In this document: piece by piece, positions 1 through 9,376 of the stretch | Numbering within the stretch: the first letter of the stretch is position 1 | How the letters are laid out: each line of letters starts with the position of its first letter | Origin: Streptomyces hiroshimensis | GTDB taxonomy: Bacteria; Actinomycetota; Actinomycetes; Streptomycetales; Streptomycetaceae | NCBI RefSeq assembly: GCF_014650335.1 | Contig: NZ_BMUT01000010.1 | Span: 186,001-250,000, forward strand | Direction: 5' to 3' | DNA length: 64,000 bases | The notes under the pieces: generated by a model | The model's input: the letters and a program-made list of their open reading frames with translations, nothing else | What the model was told of the DNA's origin: nothing | The model's database searches: none | Position numbers and translations under genes: made by a program

Positions 1-655
1 TGCTCAGCAGGTAGTCCTTGGGGCTGCAGCCGGCCCCGCGGCGTACGGCGGCGCGCAGTTCGGCGGTGGTCATGCCGTGCCGGGCGGCGTGCTGGGCGAC
101 GGACAGGGGCAGGAAGGCGTCACGGGCGAGGGACTGGAGGACGGGTTCGCCGTCGGGGGCCGTGTCGGCGCGGGCGCGCCGCAGGGCGACCAGCAGTTCG
201 TGGACGGCGGCGGAGGTCTCGACTTCCAGGAGCGGGTTGGCGCGGCGGGCGGCGCGGGCGATGCGGTGGACGACGGCGCGCACGGCGGTGGTGTCCGTGA
301 GGGGCACGAGGGGCCGGTGGGGCTCGATGCAGCCCAGTTCCGTATAGGCGGCGACGGCGGGGCCGGTGAAGTCGACGAAGCTCTCGTCCCAGCCGGTCCC
401 GTCGGCGGCGCCGTAGTGGTGGGGGACGCCGGGGGTGAGCCACAGGAGCGCGGGCCCGGTGACGGTGCGGGTGCGGCCGTCGGGCGTGCGCAGCCAGCCG
501 CTGCCGGCGTGGACGACGACGGCGACGTGGTGGCCGAGGGTGCGGGGGCCGACGGCGGGGAGCGCTCCGTGCTGCAAGCCGACGCCGAGGCAGACGAGGC
601 CGAGGCGGTGGTGGACGGGTCCGGGGCTGAAGTAGCGCATCCATGTCTGGTACAT
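1..655 (-). CDS. AraC-family transcriptional regulator (3' end outside window)
   Basis: The reading frame starts at the ATG at 655 (peptide begins MYQTWMRYFSPGPVHHR) and runs off the left window edge, so only about 218 residues are seen. Residues ~15-150 look like the cupin-type sensor domain of AraC regulators (residues GPALLWLTPGVPHHYG). The last visible residues (HAARHGMTTAELRAAVRRGAGCSP, near 218) are the start of the AraC double helix-turn-helix. A GGGAGG ribosome site precedes the ATG. The start lies 61 nt after the stop of the GH101 gene on the same strand, so the two may be co-transcribed and the regulator may sense a sugar linked to that enzyme; this is inference from position. The DNA-binding domain is incomplete here only because of the window edge. 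Confidence 0.85.
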   Translation of the reverse strand, partial: MYQTWMRYFSPGPVHHRLGLVCLGVGLQHGALPAVGPRTLGHHVAVVVHAGSGWLRTPDGRTRTVTGPALLWLTPGVPHHYGAADGTGWDESFVDFTGPAVAAYTELGCIEPHRPLVPLTDTTAVRAVVHRIARAARRANPLLEVETSAAVHELLVALRRARADTAPDGEPVLQSLARDAFLPLSVAQHAARHGMTTAELRAAVRRGAGCSPKDYLLS

Positions 656-716
656 GGGTCCCGGCCTCCCGCGGTGTCGGCCCCGTGCGCCGATCTTCGC
701 GCACGGCGGTGCGCTT

Positions 717-3700
717 TCACCAGGGGGCGGCGGCCCCCTCCGCGGGCCCACTCGCCCCGTCCGCCCCGCTCGCCCCGTCCGCCTCGTACACCGTGAAGCC
801 GTCGAGGACGAATTCCGCGGTGCCGCCGTCCCCCGTCCTGCGCAGCCCCACCCACGCCTCCCCGGTGTCGGGCGCGGTGAACTCGTAGGAGTGCGTGGCG
901 GGTGCGTGGGCGGCGGGCAGCGGGGTGCGCTGCAGCTCGCGGGTCCCGGGCGTGTCGGCGGCGGTGATCCAGGCGTACTGTCCGGCGGCCTCGTTCTCGT
1001 AGCGGAACGTCACCCGGTAGCGCCGCCCGGGCAGGAAGCGGACCGTGTGCGGCACGGTCCGGTAGACGATCCCGGTGTTCTCGCCGCGGGACTTGAGGGA
1101 CTGGGTGCCGTCGATGACGTCGTCGACGGCTTTGCCGTTCCAGCCGCGCTGGGTGAAGGGTGCGTGCCGCTGGGCGATGTGGGTGCGCGGGTCGGTCGCG
1201 CCGCCCGCGTCGCCTTTGACGAAGGGGCCCCACCCTTGGGGGACGTGCTCGAAGTCCTCGAAGACGAGGGCGCCCGCGCGCACGGCCTGCGGGCCTGCGG
1301 CGACGACGCGCAGCGCGTCGAAGCGGACGCGCGCGGCGCCCTCGGCGACGGTCAGTGTCAGGGTGACGGGCCCGCCGCCGGGCGGCACGGTGAAGCGGGT
1401 GAACATCCGCTGGAAGCGGGTGCCGTGCTTGCGGTCGGCGGCCACGTGGTTGACGGCGGTCGAGGTGTCCGTCCAGTTGGCGGCGGTGACGCCGTCGGCG
1501 GTTCGGACCTCCAGGCCGGCCCGGCGCCGCTCCCCCGCGGTGTCGCCGACCTCGACCTGTACGGACGCCGCGTAGGTGCCGGGTTTGAGGCGGGCGAGCC
1601 GCTGTCCGGCCGTGGCCGCTCCCCCGGCGGGTACGACGAGTTCCCAGTCGCCCAGGGTGCTGCGCTCGACCGCGGCGGGCCCGGTGACCTGCCACCCGTC
1701 CAGGCCGCCGGAGTGGAAGCCGGGGTCGTACAAGGGGGTGCCCTCGCCCCAGGCGGGGTCCGGCGAGCGGCCGTGGCCTCGGGTGAGGACGTAGGGCTGC
1801 CCGGCCGCGGCTTCGATCGTGATTTCGCCGCCGCGGACCGGCAGTTCCAGGGCGTCGGCGCGGCCCTGGTCGGTGAGCCGGTGGAGGACGACCGTGCGCT
1901 GTCCCGCCCAGCCGCGCGGCAGGCGCCAGCGGGTTCTGCCGCCCTGCGGGTTGTAGTGGTAGAGCTTGGCCGGATCGCGGGCCTCGCGCGGCTCCCAGGG
2001 CAGGAGGTAGAGCCCGCTCTTGTAGACGACGCGTCCGTCCGTGGTGATGGTCCGTGTGCCGTCGGTGTCGCGGGCGGTCGTCCGCTCCGGGCCCTCGAAG
2101 GTGATCTCGTGCTCGCTCCAGGTGCGGATGGGGTAGGCCTGCAGGTATTTGGCGGGGAGGTTCTCGGTCCACAGCAGGCGGTGGAAGGGCGCCCAGTCGG
2201 TCTTGCCCTGCCACCCTTCGAACGTGCCGAGTTTCGCAGTGCCGAGGAGGGGCCACTTGTCGGCGAAGACGTCCTTGCGGTGGTGGTGGACGAAGCGGAT
2301 GAGGCGGGAGTTGATGCCGCGCGAGGTGTCGGGCCCGTAGTCGGTCTCGGCCGCCCAGTGCGACCAGAGGCTGGAGCGCTCCAGGCCGTGGGCCCATTCG
2401 CTGGTGATCTGCCAGCCCTGTTCGCGCAGGGCGCGCTGGAGGCGGTCGGAGTTCCAGCCGGATTCGCGGAAGACGTCGATGTAGAGGGTGGTCAGGGCGG
2501 GGTCGGTCTCCTCGCGCAGCTGCCGGAAGCGGCGGACGACGTCGCCGGAGAGGAGGTCGCGCCGGGCGTCGATGCGGTACGACTGGTCGAGCCAGTCCCA
2601 CTGTCTGTCGTTCTTGTCGACGAGGGTCTCGGAGAAGGCGTGGGCGACCGGGTAGGACTCGGTGGTGTTGACGTGCACGGCGAAGTCGCTGTTCCAGCGC
2701 TTTCCGGCGCGCAGCAGGGTGTTGAGGTCGGTGAGGCCGCCGGCGCGGGTGTTGTGGTTGCCGCCGTAGTCGGGGTGGGCCGAGTCGTGGCCTTCGGACT
2801 GGTAGCCCTTGAGGAGGGTGAACTGGCCCAGCCCGTCCGTGGCCAGGGCGATGCGCTTGACGTTGTCGAGGGTGGCGAGGAACGGGTTCGTGGCCTGGCT
2901 CGCGAAGTTGAACGCGATGTGGGGGACGACGCGCAGGTGCTGTCCGGCGGCACCGAGGGGTTCGTCGGTGATCTCCCGCAGGGCGGTGGCCGCGTCCTGC
3001 CAGTCGGCGTCGCCGTCCCCGTTGCGGTCGCGGGTGAGGGCGACGATGGCGCGGGGCAGGGGTTCGGTGTCGGTGACGGCTGCGCCTGCGGCCCGGTGGG
3101 TCCACTGTCCGCAGGTGAGCTGGGCCTTGGTGTAGCCGGTGCGGGTGAGGGTCTGGCGCCGTAGACGGCCGTTCTCCCAGGCGGTGGCGGCGTCCGGCCG
3201 GTCCTGGACGGTGTTGGTGTCGAGCGCGGCGGCGAGCCGGCCGGTGCTGACGACGGCGTAGGCGCAGCCGATGGGCGCCTCGTCGGCGGGCGTGTCCGGG
3301 CCGGGGCGGACGAGGGTGTCGCCGCTCTTGGCCTTGTCGAGCTGGATGCGGGCGGCGAGGAGCGCGGCGCCGGGCTGGCTGCTGCGGACGCTCAGCAGGG
3401 CCAGGCCGGGGATGCGCAGCGTGCCGACGCGCAGGGCGGGGGTGTCGGCGATGCGGGTGATGCGCCAGTGGACGAGCAGGCCGTCGACGCGGATCTCGGC
3501 GTCGATGCGGGTGCCGCCGTCGAGGGTGAGGACGTACGCGGCGCGGTCGCCGTGGACGGTGGAGGTGACGTGGGGGGTGTGTTCCTTCTCGTCCACGAGG
3601 AGGGAGGTGACGGGGTCCTCCTGGGCGTGGACGACGTCTCCGGTGGGGCGGTGGGTGTAGGAGATGATGCGGGGGAAGGCGGTGTCGACGCGGACGTCGA

Positions 3701-3914
3701 GGTCGGCGGAGCGCAGGACGGCTTCGGCGGGCGCGGTGGGGGTGGCGGCCGCGGCCGTCCCGGCGAGGCCGGTGACACCGGCCGCTCCGGCGATGCCCGC
3801 GATCCCGGCGATCCCGGCAAGGGCGCCGGAGGTGACCACGGCGCGCCGCGTGGGGCCGGGCCCGCCGGTGGCGCCGTGCTGGGGCTGGGGCCGCGTCCCT
3901 GGGTCGACGTCCAC
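717..3914 (-). CDS. GH101 endo-alpha-N-acetylgalactosaminidase, Tat-exported
   Basis: Protein of 1,065 residues matching the GH101 family, which releases the core-1 disaccharide Gal-beta1,3-GalNAc from Ser/Thr of mucin-type glycoproteins. Active-site segments are recognisable: YIDV with Asp480 (expected nucleophile) and TSEWAHG with Glu506 (expected acid/base), followed by SLWSHWAA. The distal third looks like galactose-binding-type beta-sandwich modules. The N-terminus has a twin-arginine signal (TRRAVVTSG then a Gly/Ala hydrophobic stretch), implying export. I chose the GTG at 3914 because GAGGAG sits 6 nt upstream. The frame remains open to 4037, but that would run into the divergent VOC gene; an alternative GTG lies at 3944. 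An AraC-type regulator follows 61 nt downstream. Family is confident; actual substrate is not shown by sequence. Confidence 0.87.
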   Translation of the reverse strand: MDVDPGTRPQPQHGATGGPGPTRRAVVTSGALAGIAGIAGIAGAAGVTGLAGTAAAATPTAPAEAVLRSADLDVRVDTAFPRIISYTHRPTGDVVHAQEDPVTSLLVDEKEHTPHVTSTVHGDRAAYVLTLDGGTRIDAEIRVDGLLVHWRITRIADTPALRVGTLRIPGLALLSVRSSQPGAALLAARIQLDKAKSGDTLVRPGPDTPADEAPIGCAYAVVSTGRLAAALDTNTVQDRPDAATAWENGRLRRQTLTRTGYTKAQLTCGQWTHRAAGAAVTDTEPLPRAIVALTRDRNGDGDADWQDAATALREITDEPLGAAGQHLRVVPHIAFNFASQATNPFLATLDNVKRIALATDGLGQFTLLKGYQSEGHDSAHPDYGGNHNTRAGGLTDLNTLLRAGKRWNSDFAVHVNTTESYPVAHAFSETLVDKNDRQWDWLDQSYRIDARRDLLSGDVVRRFRQLREETDPALTTLYIDVFRESGWNSDRLQRALREQGWQITSEWAHGLERSSLWSHWAAETDYGPDTSRGINSRLIRFVHHHRKDVFADKWPLLGTAKLGTFEGWQGKTDWAPFHRLLWTENLPAKYLQAYPIRTWSEHEITFEGPERTTARDTDGTRTITTDGRVVYKSGLYLLPWEPREARDPAKLYHYNPQGGRTRWRLPRGWAGQRTVVLHRLTDQGRADALELPVRGGEITIEAAAGQPYVLTRGHGRSPDPAWGEGTPLYDPGFHSGGLDGWQVTGPAAVERSTLGDWELVVPAGGAATAGQRLARLKPGTYAASVQVEVGDTAGERRRAGLEVRTADGVTAANWTDTSTAVNHVAADRKHGTRFQRMFTRFTVPPGGGPVTLTLTVAEGAARVRFDALRVVAAGPQAVRAGALVFEDFEHVPQGWGPFVKGDAGGATDPRTHIAQRHAPFTQRGWNGKAVDDVIDGTQSLKSRGENTGIVYRTVPHTVRFLPGRRYRVTFRYENEAAGQYAWITAADTPGTRELQRTPLPAAHAPATHSYEFTAPDTGEAWVGLRRTGDGGTAEFVLDGFTVYEADGASGADGASGPAEGAAAPW

Positions 3915-4035
3915 TCCGTGCTCCTCATCCGTACCGGTGGTCACGGGCACACAGTGGAGGGCGCGGGCCGCGGCGCCCATGGACAAAAGTGCGGCGGCTC
4001 TTGGACTCCTGTCCGGGAGGGGGCAGGATCGTTTC

Positions 4036-4416
4036 ATGATCGCAAAGCTGATGTATCCCGTCGTCGACTGCCCGGACCCGGCTGCGCTGGCCGGTTTCTA
4101 CGCCCGGATCCTGGACTGGGAGGTGGACGCCTCCGACCCGTCGTGGGTGTGGCTGACGTCCCCTGCGGGCGAGCGGATCGCCTTCCAGGAGGCCGGGGAC
4201 CACCGTCCGCCGCGCTGGCCGGACCCGGAGTTCCCGCAGCAGTTCCACCTGGACTTCGAGGTCGAGACGATCGAGGACGTGGAGCGGGCCCAGCGTGAGG
4301 TGATCGCGCTGGGGGCCACCTTCCTCCACGACAGCGGTGGCAGGCGGAAGGGGTTCCGGGTGTTCAACGACCCTGCCGGACACCCCTTCTGCCTCTGCTA
4401 CGGGCAGTCGCTCTAA
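4036..4416 (+). CDS. VOC (glyoxalase/bleomycin-resistance) superfamily protein
   Basis: 126-residue protein with a single pair of beta-alpha-beta-beta-beta modules typical of the vicinal oxygen chelate fold: opening MIAKLMYPVVDCPDPAALAG, and the C-terminal FNDPAGHPFCLCYG that usually supplies metal or substrate contacts. Such proteins act as dimers in small-molecule dioxygenation, isomerisation or antibiotic binding; which applies here cannot be read from sequence. It is divergent from the GH101 gene, with about 120 nt between the two starts, so the promoters probably share this gap. The stop is followed directly by a hexanucleotide repeat and the convergent MBL gene. Confidence 0.8.
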   Translation: MIAKLMYPVVDCPDPAALAGFYARILDWEVDASDPSWVWLTSPAGERIAFQEAGDHRPPRWPDPEFPQQFHLDFEVETIEDVERAQREVIALGATFLHDSGGRRKGFRVFNDPAGHPFCLCYGQSL

Positions 4417-4423
4417 AACTTCT

Positions 4424-4463
4424 CCCGTACCCGTACCCGTACCCGTACCCGTACCCGTACCCG
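4424..4463. repeat. CCCGTA hexanucleotide tandem repeat
   Basis: Six perfect copies of CCCGTA plus a partial seventh (CCCG) fill most of the 49-nt gap between the convergent stops of the VOC gene and the MBL hydrolase gene. It is a simple-sequence tract, likely variable in length by slippage; because it is outside both coding regions a length change would not shift a frame. It could also influence transcript ends, but it is not self-complementary enough to form a strong hairpin. Confidence 0.9.
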
Positions 4464-4465
4464 CG

Positions 4466-5197
4466 TCAGTCCAGACCCGCCGCCACCGCCCGCAACGCCT
4501 TCCCCGCTCCCCCGACCAGGGGGTCGCCGTGGCCGAAGCACGCCGTTTCGACGTCGAGGGCGGCCTGGCGGCGGAAGGAGTCGAACAGCTGCGGCCGGTC
4601 GGTGTTGAAGACGCCCGGCGTCAGCTGCTGCACGTTGGCGATCGTGTCGCCCGTGAACAGCACGCCGGAGGCGGGCAGGTGGAGCGCGATCCCGCCGGCG
4701 GTGTGCCCGGGCACGTGGACGACCGTGGCCGCCTCGCCCCAGTCGAGGGTGTCGCCGTCGGCGAGTTCGCCGTCGACGGGGCAGGTGACCGTCGTGTGCG
4801 CGAGCTCCGGGACGAGCTCGTGCACGGACTCGAAGATCGGCACCTCCCAGTCGAGGAGGACGGGCGGCGGCCCGGGGACATCGCCGCGGATCACCGGGGC
4901 GTCGTCGGCACCCGCCAGGACGCGCGCGCCGGTGGCCGCCGCGAGGGCGGCGGCGGAGCCGGTGTGGTCGCCGTGGGAGTGGGTGAGGACGATCTCGCGG
5001 AGGTCTCCGGGAGCGGCGCCGAGGCCGCGCAGGGCGGTGAGGATCTGCTGCGCGTACCCGGGCAGGCCGGTGTCGACGAGGGCCCAGCCGTCGTCGGGCA
5101 GGCGGACGGCGTAGGCCTGGCCCACGGGGAAGCGGAACATCCATATGCGGTCGGTGACTTGGGAGGTCTCGATGCCGGCCGCTTCGCTGATCTTCAT
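4466..5197 (-). CDS. MBL-fold metallo-hydrolase
   Basis: 243-residue metallo-beta-lactamase-fold hydrolase. The dinuclear zinc motif HSHGDH occupies residues 73-78, the next metal histidine is in PGHTAGG (His165), and FTGDT supplies the bridging aspartate; a C-terminal GHGDP matches the last histidine of the glyoxalase-II/SoxH-like group. No signal peptide, so cytoplasmic. Substrate is unknown: this subgroup includes thioester hydrolases, lactonases and uncharacterised esterases. It is convergent with the VOC gene and separated from the downstream histidine-kinase stop by about 140 nt. Confidence 0.85.
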   Translation of the reverse strand: MKISEAAGIETSQVTDRIWMFRFPVGQAYAVRLPDDGWALVDTGLPGYAQQILTALRGLGAAPGDLREIVLTHSHGDHTGSAAALAAATGARVLAGADDAPVIRGDVPGPPPVLLDWEVPIFESVHELVPELAHTTVTCPVDGELADGDTLDWGEAATVVHVPGHTAGGIALHLPASGVLFTGDTIANVQQLTPGVFNTDRPQLFDSFRRQAALDVETACFGHGDPLVGGAGKALRAVAAGLD

Positions 5198-5338
5198 GGG
5201 GCCACCGTAGGCACGCGGAGGGCGCGTGCCCGGGTCTTTGCGCCCGTGGCGGATTGAGCTCGGGGCGAACGTGCCGCCGGGCGGCGGCGCGGGCCTGCCG
5301 CTGGTCCTGCCGCTGGTACCGCCCGGGGCCCCGCGCGC

Positions 5339-6490
5339 CTACCGCCTGCGGTCCGCCGGGAACAGCGCCGTGACCTCCCAGCCGCCCTCCGGCGCGGGTC
5401 CCGCGCGCAGGATGCCGCCCATGGCCTTGGCGCGCTCGCTGAGGCCGACGAGACCGAAGCCGCCGCCGCGGGCCTTGTCGGAGAGGGCGGCCGCGTGCTT
5501 GCCGTCGTCGGCGATGCGCAGCTCGACACCGGCCGGGACGCCGCGGATCCCGATCCGTACGGCCGTGGCGTCGGCGGCGTGCTTGCGGATGTTGGTGAGG
5601 GCCTCGCGGACGACGCGGTGGACGCCGGCGGCGACCTCGGCGGGGATCCAGCTCTCCATCCCCTTCTCGATGTAGAGGGTGACGGGCGGCCCGGTGCGGG
5701 CGAAGGCCTCGGTGAGGGAGCGCACCTCCGGCAGGCCCGCCACCGGCTCGGTCTCGGCGTCGCCCTCGCGCAGGATGCCCACCAGGCGCCGCATGGAGCT
5801 CAGGGATTCGCCGGCCGAGAGCTCGATGCGTTCGAAGGCGGCCGCCGCGGCGGGTCCTTCGAGGGCGGTGAAGCGGGCGGCCTGGGCCTGGACGACGATG
5901 CCGGTGACGTGGTGGGCGATGAGGTCGTGGAGCTCGCGGGCGAGTTCGAGGCGCTCGGCGTTGCGGACGGCCGCGAGGTCGCGGACGCGCTGCCCGGACT
6001 GGCTGCGCAGCAGCATGGAGTAGGCGGTGACGACGACTGTGAGGGTGCAGAAGACGGCGGTGAAGGGTCCGGGGTCGAGGTCGCGCATGGGGGCGGCGAG
6101 GCAGGCGAGGCCGAGCATGGGGCCGAGGATCGCGGCGGCGCGTGCGGAGGCGCGCTGGAGTACGGAGGTGAGCAGGGCGAGCAGGGCGATGGCCTCGCCC
6201 ATGCCCCACACGGTCTCGGGGTGCTGCCCCGTCATCAGGACGAGGCTGGTGGTCCAGGAGACGGCGACGGCGACGGAGGCCCGGACGAGGAGCGGGATCC
6301 ACTTGTAGGGGACGGCGCACAGGCAGACGGCGATGCCGGAGGCCAGCACCATGGCGTGGGGGCGGCTCGGCTGGCGGGCGAGGACGATGCTCTCGGAGAC
6401 GACGAGGCAGAGCAGCACGACCGCGAGGGCGGCCTTCGCGGCGGCGGCGCGCCGGGGGTGCCGGGCGGCCCACCCGGCCACTCTGTTCAT
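5339..6490 (-). CDS. Two-component sensor histidine kinase (HisKA_3/DesK type)
   Basis: 383-residue membrane kinase. The first ~160 residues hold about five hydrophobic segments with little extracellular loop, suggesting membrane or small-ligand sensing. The dimerisation motif ELARELHDLIAHHV places the phospho-acceptor at His188. The C-terminal HATPase_c domain shows REALTNIRKHA (N box) and GFGLVGLSERA (G box). The ATG at 6490 overlaps the stop of the response regulator by ATGA, so the two are translationally coupled. A 12-codon upstream extension is open but has no reason to be used. Partner is the adjacent NarL-type regulator; signal is unknown. Confidence 0.9.
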   Translation of the reverse strand: MNRVAGWAARHPRRAAAAKAALAVVLLCLVVSESIVLARQPSRPHAMVLASGIAVCLCAVPYKWIPLLVRASVAVAVSWTTSLVLMTGQHPETVWGMGEAIALLALLTSVLQRASARAAAILGPMLGLACLAAPMRDLDPGPFTAVFCTLTVVVTAYSMLLRSQSGQRVRDLAAVRNAERLELARELHDLIAHHVTGIVVQAQAARFTALEGPAAAAAFERIELSAGESLSSMRRLVGILREGDAETEPVAGLPEVRSLTEAFARTGPPVTLYIEKGMESWIPAEVAAGVHRVVREALTNIRKHAADATAVRIGIRGVPAGVELRIADDGKHAAALSDKARGGGFGLVGLSERAKAMGGILRAGPAPEGGWEVTALFPADRRR

Positions 6491-7164
6491 GCGCTGCCCG
6501 TGGCCAGTCCGCTCTCCCAGGCCCACGCCGCGATTTCGACGCGGTTACGGGCGTCGAGCTTGAGCTGCACGTTGGCCAGGTGGGTCTTGACCGTGGACAG
6601 CGAGACGAAGAGCTCGGCGGCGATCTCGGCGTTGGTGGCGCCGCGGGCCAGGCAGCGCACCACGTCGGCCTCGCGGTCGGTGAGCGGCTCGGAGGGGCTT
6701 TTGGCGGGGCCCGCCGGGCCGGTGGGGGCCATGTCGCGCAGGAGGCGGACGGTGATGGCGGGCGAGATGAGGGAGTCGCCGACGGCGGCGGCGTGGACGG
6801 CCTCGACGAGCATGGCGGGGCTCGCGTCCTTGAGCAGGAAGCCGGAGGCGCCGTTGCGCAGGGCGGTGTGCACGTATTCGTCGAGGTCGAAGGTGGTGAC
6901 GATGACGATGCGGGGGCGCTGGCCGAGGCCGGGGCGGGCGACGGTCCGCTCGGAGAGGCGGCGGGTGACCTCCAGGCCGTCGATCTTGGGCATGCGGATG
7001 TCGAGGAGGAGGACGTCGGGCTCGTGCTCCTCGACGGCGGCGAGGGCGGCCTCGCCGTCCACGACGTCGGCGACGACATCGATGTCGGGCTGGCTCTCCA
7101 GGATCATGCGGAAGCCGGTGCGGACCATCTCCTGGTCGTCCGCGATGACCACGGTGATCGCCAT
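6487..7164 (-). CDS. NarL/FixJ-family response regulator
   Basis: 225 residues: receiver domain (~3-125) with the phosphorylation site Asp55 in VLLLDIRMPK, acidic DD pair at 9-10 and the conserved Lys in LLKDASP; then a LuxR-type helix-turn-helix (~155-215, LTDREADVVRCLARG ... STVKTHLANV). It is first in a two-gene operon with the kinase, which it precedes by a 4-nt ATGA overlap. The start is the ATG at 7164. The regulon cannot be inferred; the nearest upstream gene in the same direction (7312-8052) encodes an envelope protein and is a plausible but unproven target. Confidence 0.93.
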   Translation of the reverse strand: MAITVVIADDQEMVRTGFRMILESQPDIDVVADVVDGEAALAAVEEHEPDVLLLDIRMPKIDGLEVTRRLSERTVARPGLGQRPRIVIVTTFDLDEYVHTALRNGASGFLLKDASPAMLVEAVHAAAVGDSLISPAITVRLLRDMAPTGPAGPAKSPSEPLTDREADVVRCLARGATNAEIAAELFVSLSTVKTHLANVQLKLDARNRVEIAAWAWESGLATGSA

Positions 7165-7311
7165 ACTCGTTCCTTGCGCTGTGCCCGGCCGTACGGGGGC
7201 GTCGGTACGGGGGCGGGGGTACGGAAAAGGGGCTTACGGGAAAGGGGGACGGGCCGGTGCTGCCTCCGCCCCTCCATGTCAGCGGGGCCGCGGGGGTGCC
7301 GCAACCGCGGG

Positions 7312-8052
7312 TCAGGCGCCGGTGCGCGCCGCGCGGCGGGCGGCGAGGCGGCGCACCCCGTAGGCGCCGCCGCCGAGGGCGAGCAGCCCGGCGCCGCCCG
7401 CGAGGGCGGGGGCGGCGATGTCGTGGCGGCCCTTGATGACCTCGCCGGCCTCGACGACGCGCTTGACGGGATTGCTGGAGGCCGCGTGGAGGGTGCGCGC
7501 GGGGGGCGTGGCCCGCTGCTCGCCGGCCGCCGCGGGGCCGCCCTGCACGGTGAGCACCCCGTGGGTGCCCGCGGCGTGCTTGGTGTGCTTGGCGCCCTTG
7601 TCGTGGCCTGCGCCGCTGCTCCTGACGGTGGCGCCCTCGGCCCCGTCGGGGGTGTGCCGCAGCGTGCCGGAGGCGAAGTCGTAGTAGTTCGTCAGCTGGG
7701 CCCCGTCGAGGGAGGCGCGCAGGGTGGGCTTCTGGGTGTCGCCGCCGAGGATGCGCAGGTGGAGCCGGTCGATGTCGGCGGTGGGGCGGGCCGCGTCGAA
7801 GGTGTGACGCTGCTTGCCGTGCTTGGTCACGGTGACGGTCGTGCCGCGCTCGCCGGAGGTCAGCCGGGCCCGGCTGCCGTCGGGCAGCTGGACCTGCTGG
7901 ACGGTGACCGGGCGGCCGGTGCGGCCGGTGCCGCCGTCCGTGTCGCCGCCGGTGCGCAGTTCCGCGGCGAACGCGCTCGCCGTGGGCCAGGCCACTGCGC
8001 CGACGGCTGCGGCGAGGACGGTGGCGGCGGCGATGCGGGTCTTGGCGGACAC
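7312..8052 (-). CDS. Signal-peptide protein with C-terminal membrane anchor, function unknown
   Basis: 246 residues, no family recognised. Residues 1-30 form a classical signal peptide ending near ASAFAAE. The middle is a Thr/Gly/Asp-rich beta-type domain of short strands (RARLTSGERGTTVTVTKHGKQRHTF). A second segment is rich in Lys/His/Ala, and the end carries a hydrophobic helix (APALAGGAGLLALGGGAYGV) followed by Arg residues (RRLAARRAARTGA). That is the pattern of an LPXTG-like or single-pass surface protein, but no LPXTG or LAXTG sortase motif is present. It lies 147 nt upstream of the response regulator on the same strand; the gap has a GC-rich hairpin (CCGCGG arms around 7290-7311), so co-transcription is uncertain. 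Confidence 0.72.
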   Translation of the reverse strand: MSAKTRIAAATVLAAAVGAVAWPTASAFAAELRTGGDTDGGTGRTGRPVTVQQVQLPDGSRARLTSGERGTTVTVTKHGKQRHTFDAARPTADIDRLHLRILGGDTQKPTLRASLDGAQLTNYYDFASGTLRHTPDGAEGATVRSSGAGHDKGAKHTKHAAGTHGVLTVQGGPAAAGEQRATPPARTLHAASSNPVKRVVEAGEVIKGRHDIAAPALAGGAGLLALGGGAYGVRRLAARRAARTGA

Positions 8053-8217
8053 GGAGGTCCCTTTCCGTAACGGACGGCTCGGTCTGCGGCCGTCGCGCGC
8101 CCCGGATTCGTGTCGTCCTCCGGGGCCGGCGGGCCACGTCCTTCACGTTACGGGCCTTTATCGCGCCCACACCTCGACTGTCCGACCATTCTCGTCTCGG
8201 CCGAAAGGATGACGAGG

Positions 8218-8253
8218 GCCCGCCCGCGTCATACCGGAGTCGTGCGGGCGGGC
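8218..8253 (-). terminator. Hairpin terminator after the trypsin gene
   Basis: Perfect 10-bp inverted repeat GCCCGCCCGC / GCGGGCGGGC with a 16-nt loop, about 77 nt beyond the stop of the secreted protease on the minus strand. No long T-run follows, as is usual for Streptomyces terminators. The rest of the 277-nt gap (8053-8329) must also hold the promoter of the 7312-8052 gene, but I do not see a clear -35/-10 pair. Confidence 0.6.
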
Positions 8254-8329
8254 CGGGGAGGGCCGTACCGGGCTGGTCCGTACGGGTGCGTGCGATCGCC
8301 CGGACGGCCCAGTGGCCGGCAGGGGGGCG

Positions 8330-9142
<813 letters not shown>

Positions 9143-9153
9143 TTACGCCCGAA

Positions 9154-9169
9154 TGTCAGGCTCATGACA
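9154..9169. promoter_or_regulatory. Short inverted repeat upstream of the trypsin gene
   Basis: TGTCA-N6-TGACA, 33 nt upstream of the protease ATG, in the 255-nt divergent gap to the metallopeptidase-like gene. It overlaps a weak -35-like TTGTCA read on the minus strand. Arms are only 5 bp, so it may be chance. Confidence 0.3.
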
Positions 9170-9376
9170 ATTCCGGCCGTCCGATAACCGGAAACGAGCC
9201 TTCGATGCGCGGTGCGATTATGAGGACCGGGCGAACGGGCGACAAGCACCGCGTTTCGGCCAGCCCGGAGGACCACCCGACGGACCGTCCGGCGGACCGC
9301 CCGACGGCGGGGCCGCGCCCGTACAGTGGACAGGGGGCGCAGCGGCCGGCAGGGGGACCCCAGGGGGTGGTCACGC

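Noticed and set aside
4424-4463. Short CRISPR-like array.
   Set aside because: Units are contiguous hexamers without spacers, and no cas genes are present.
7312-8052. LPXTG sortase substrate.
   Set aside because: There is a C-terminal hydrophobic helix and Arg tail, but no LPXTG or LAXTG motif before it.
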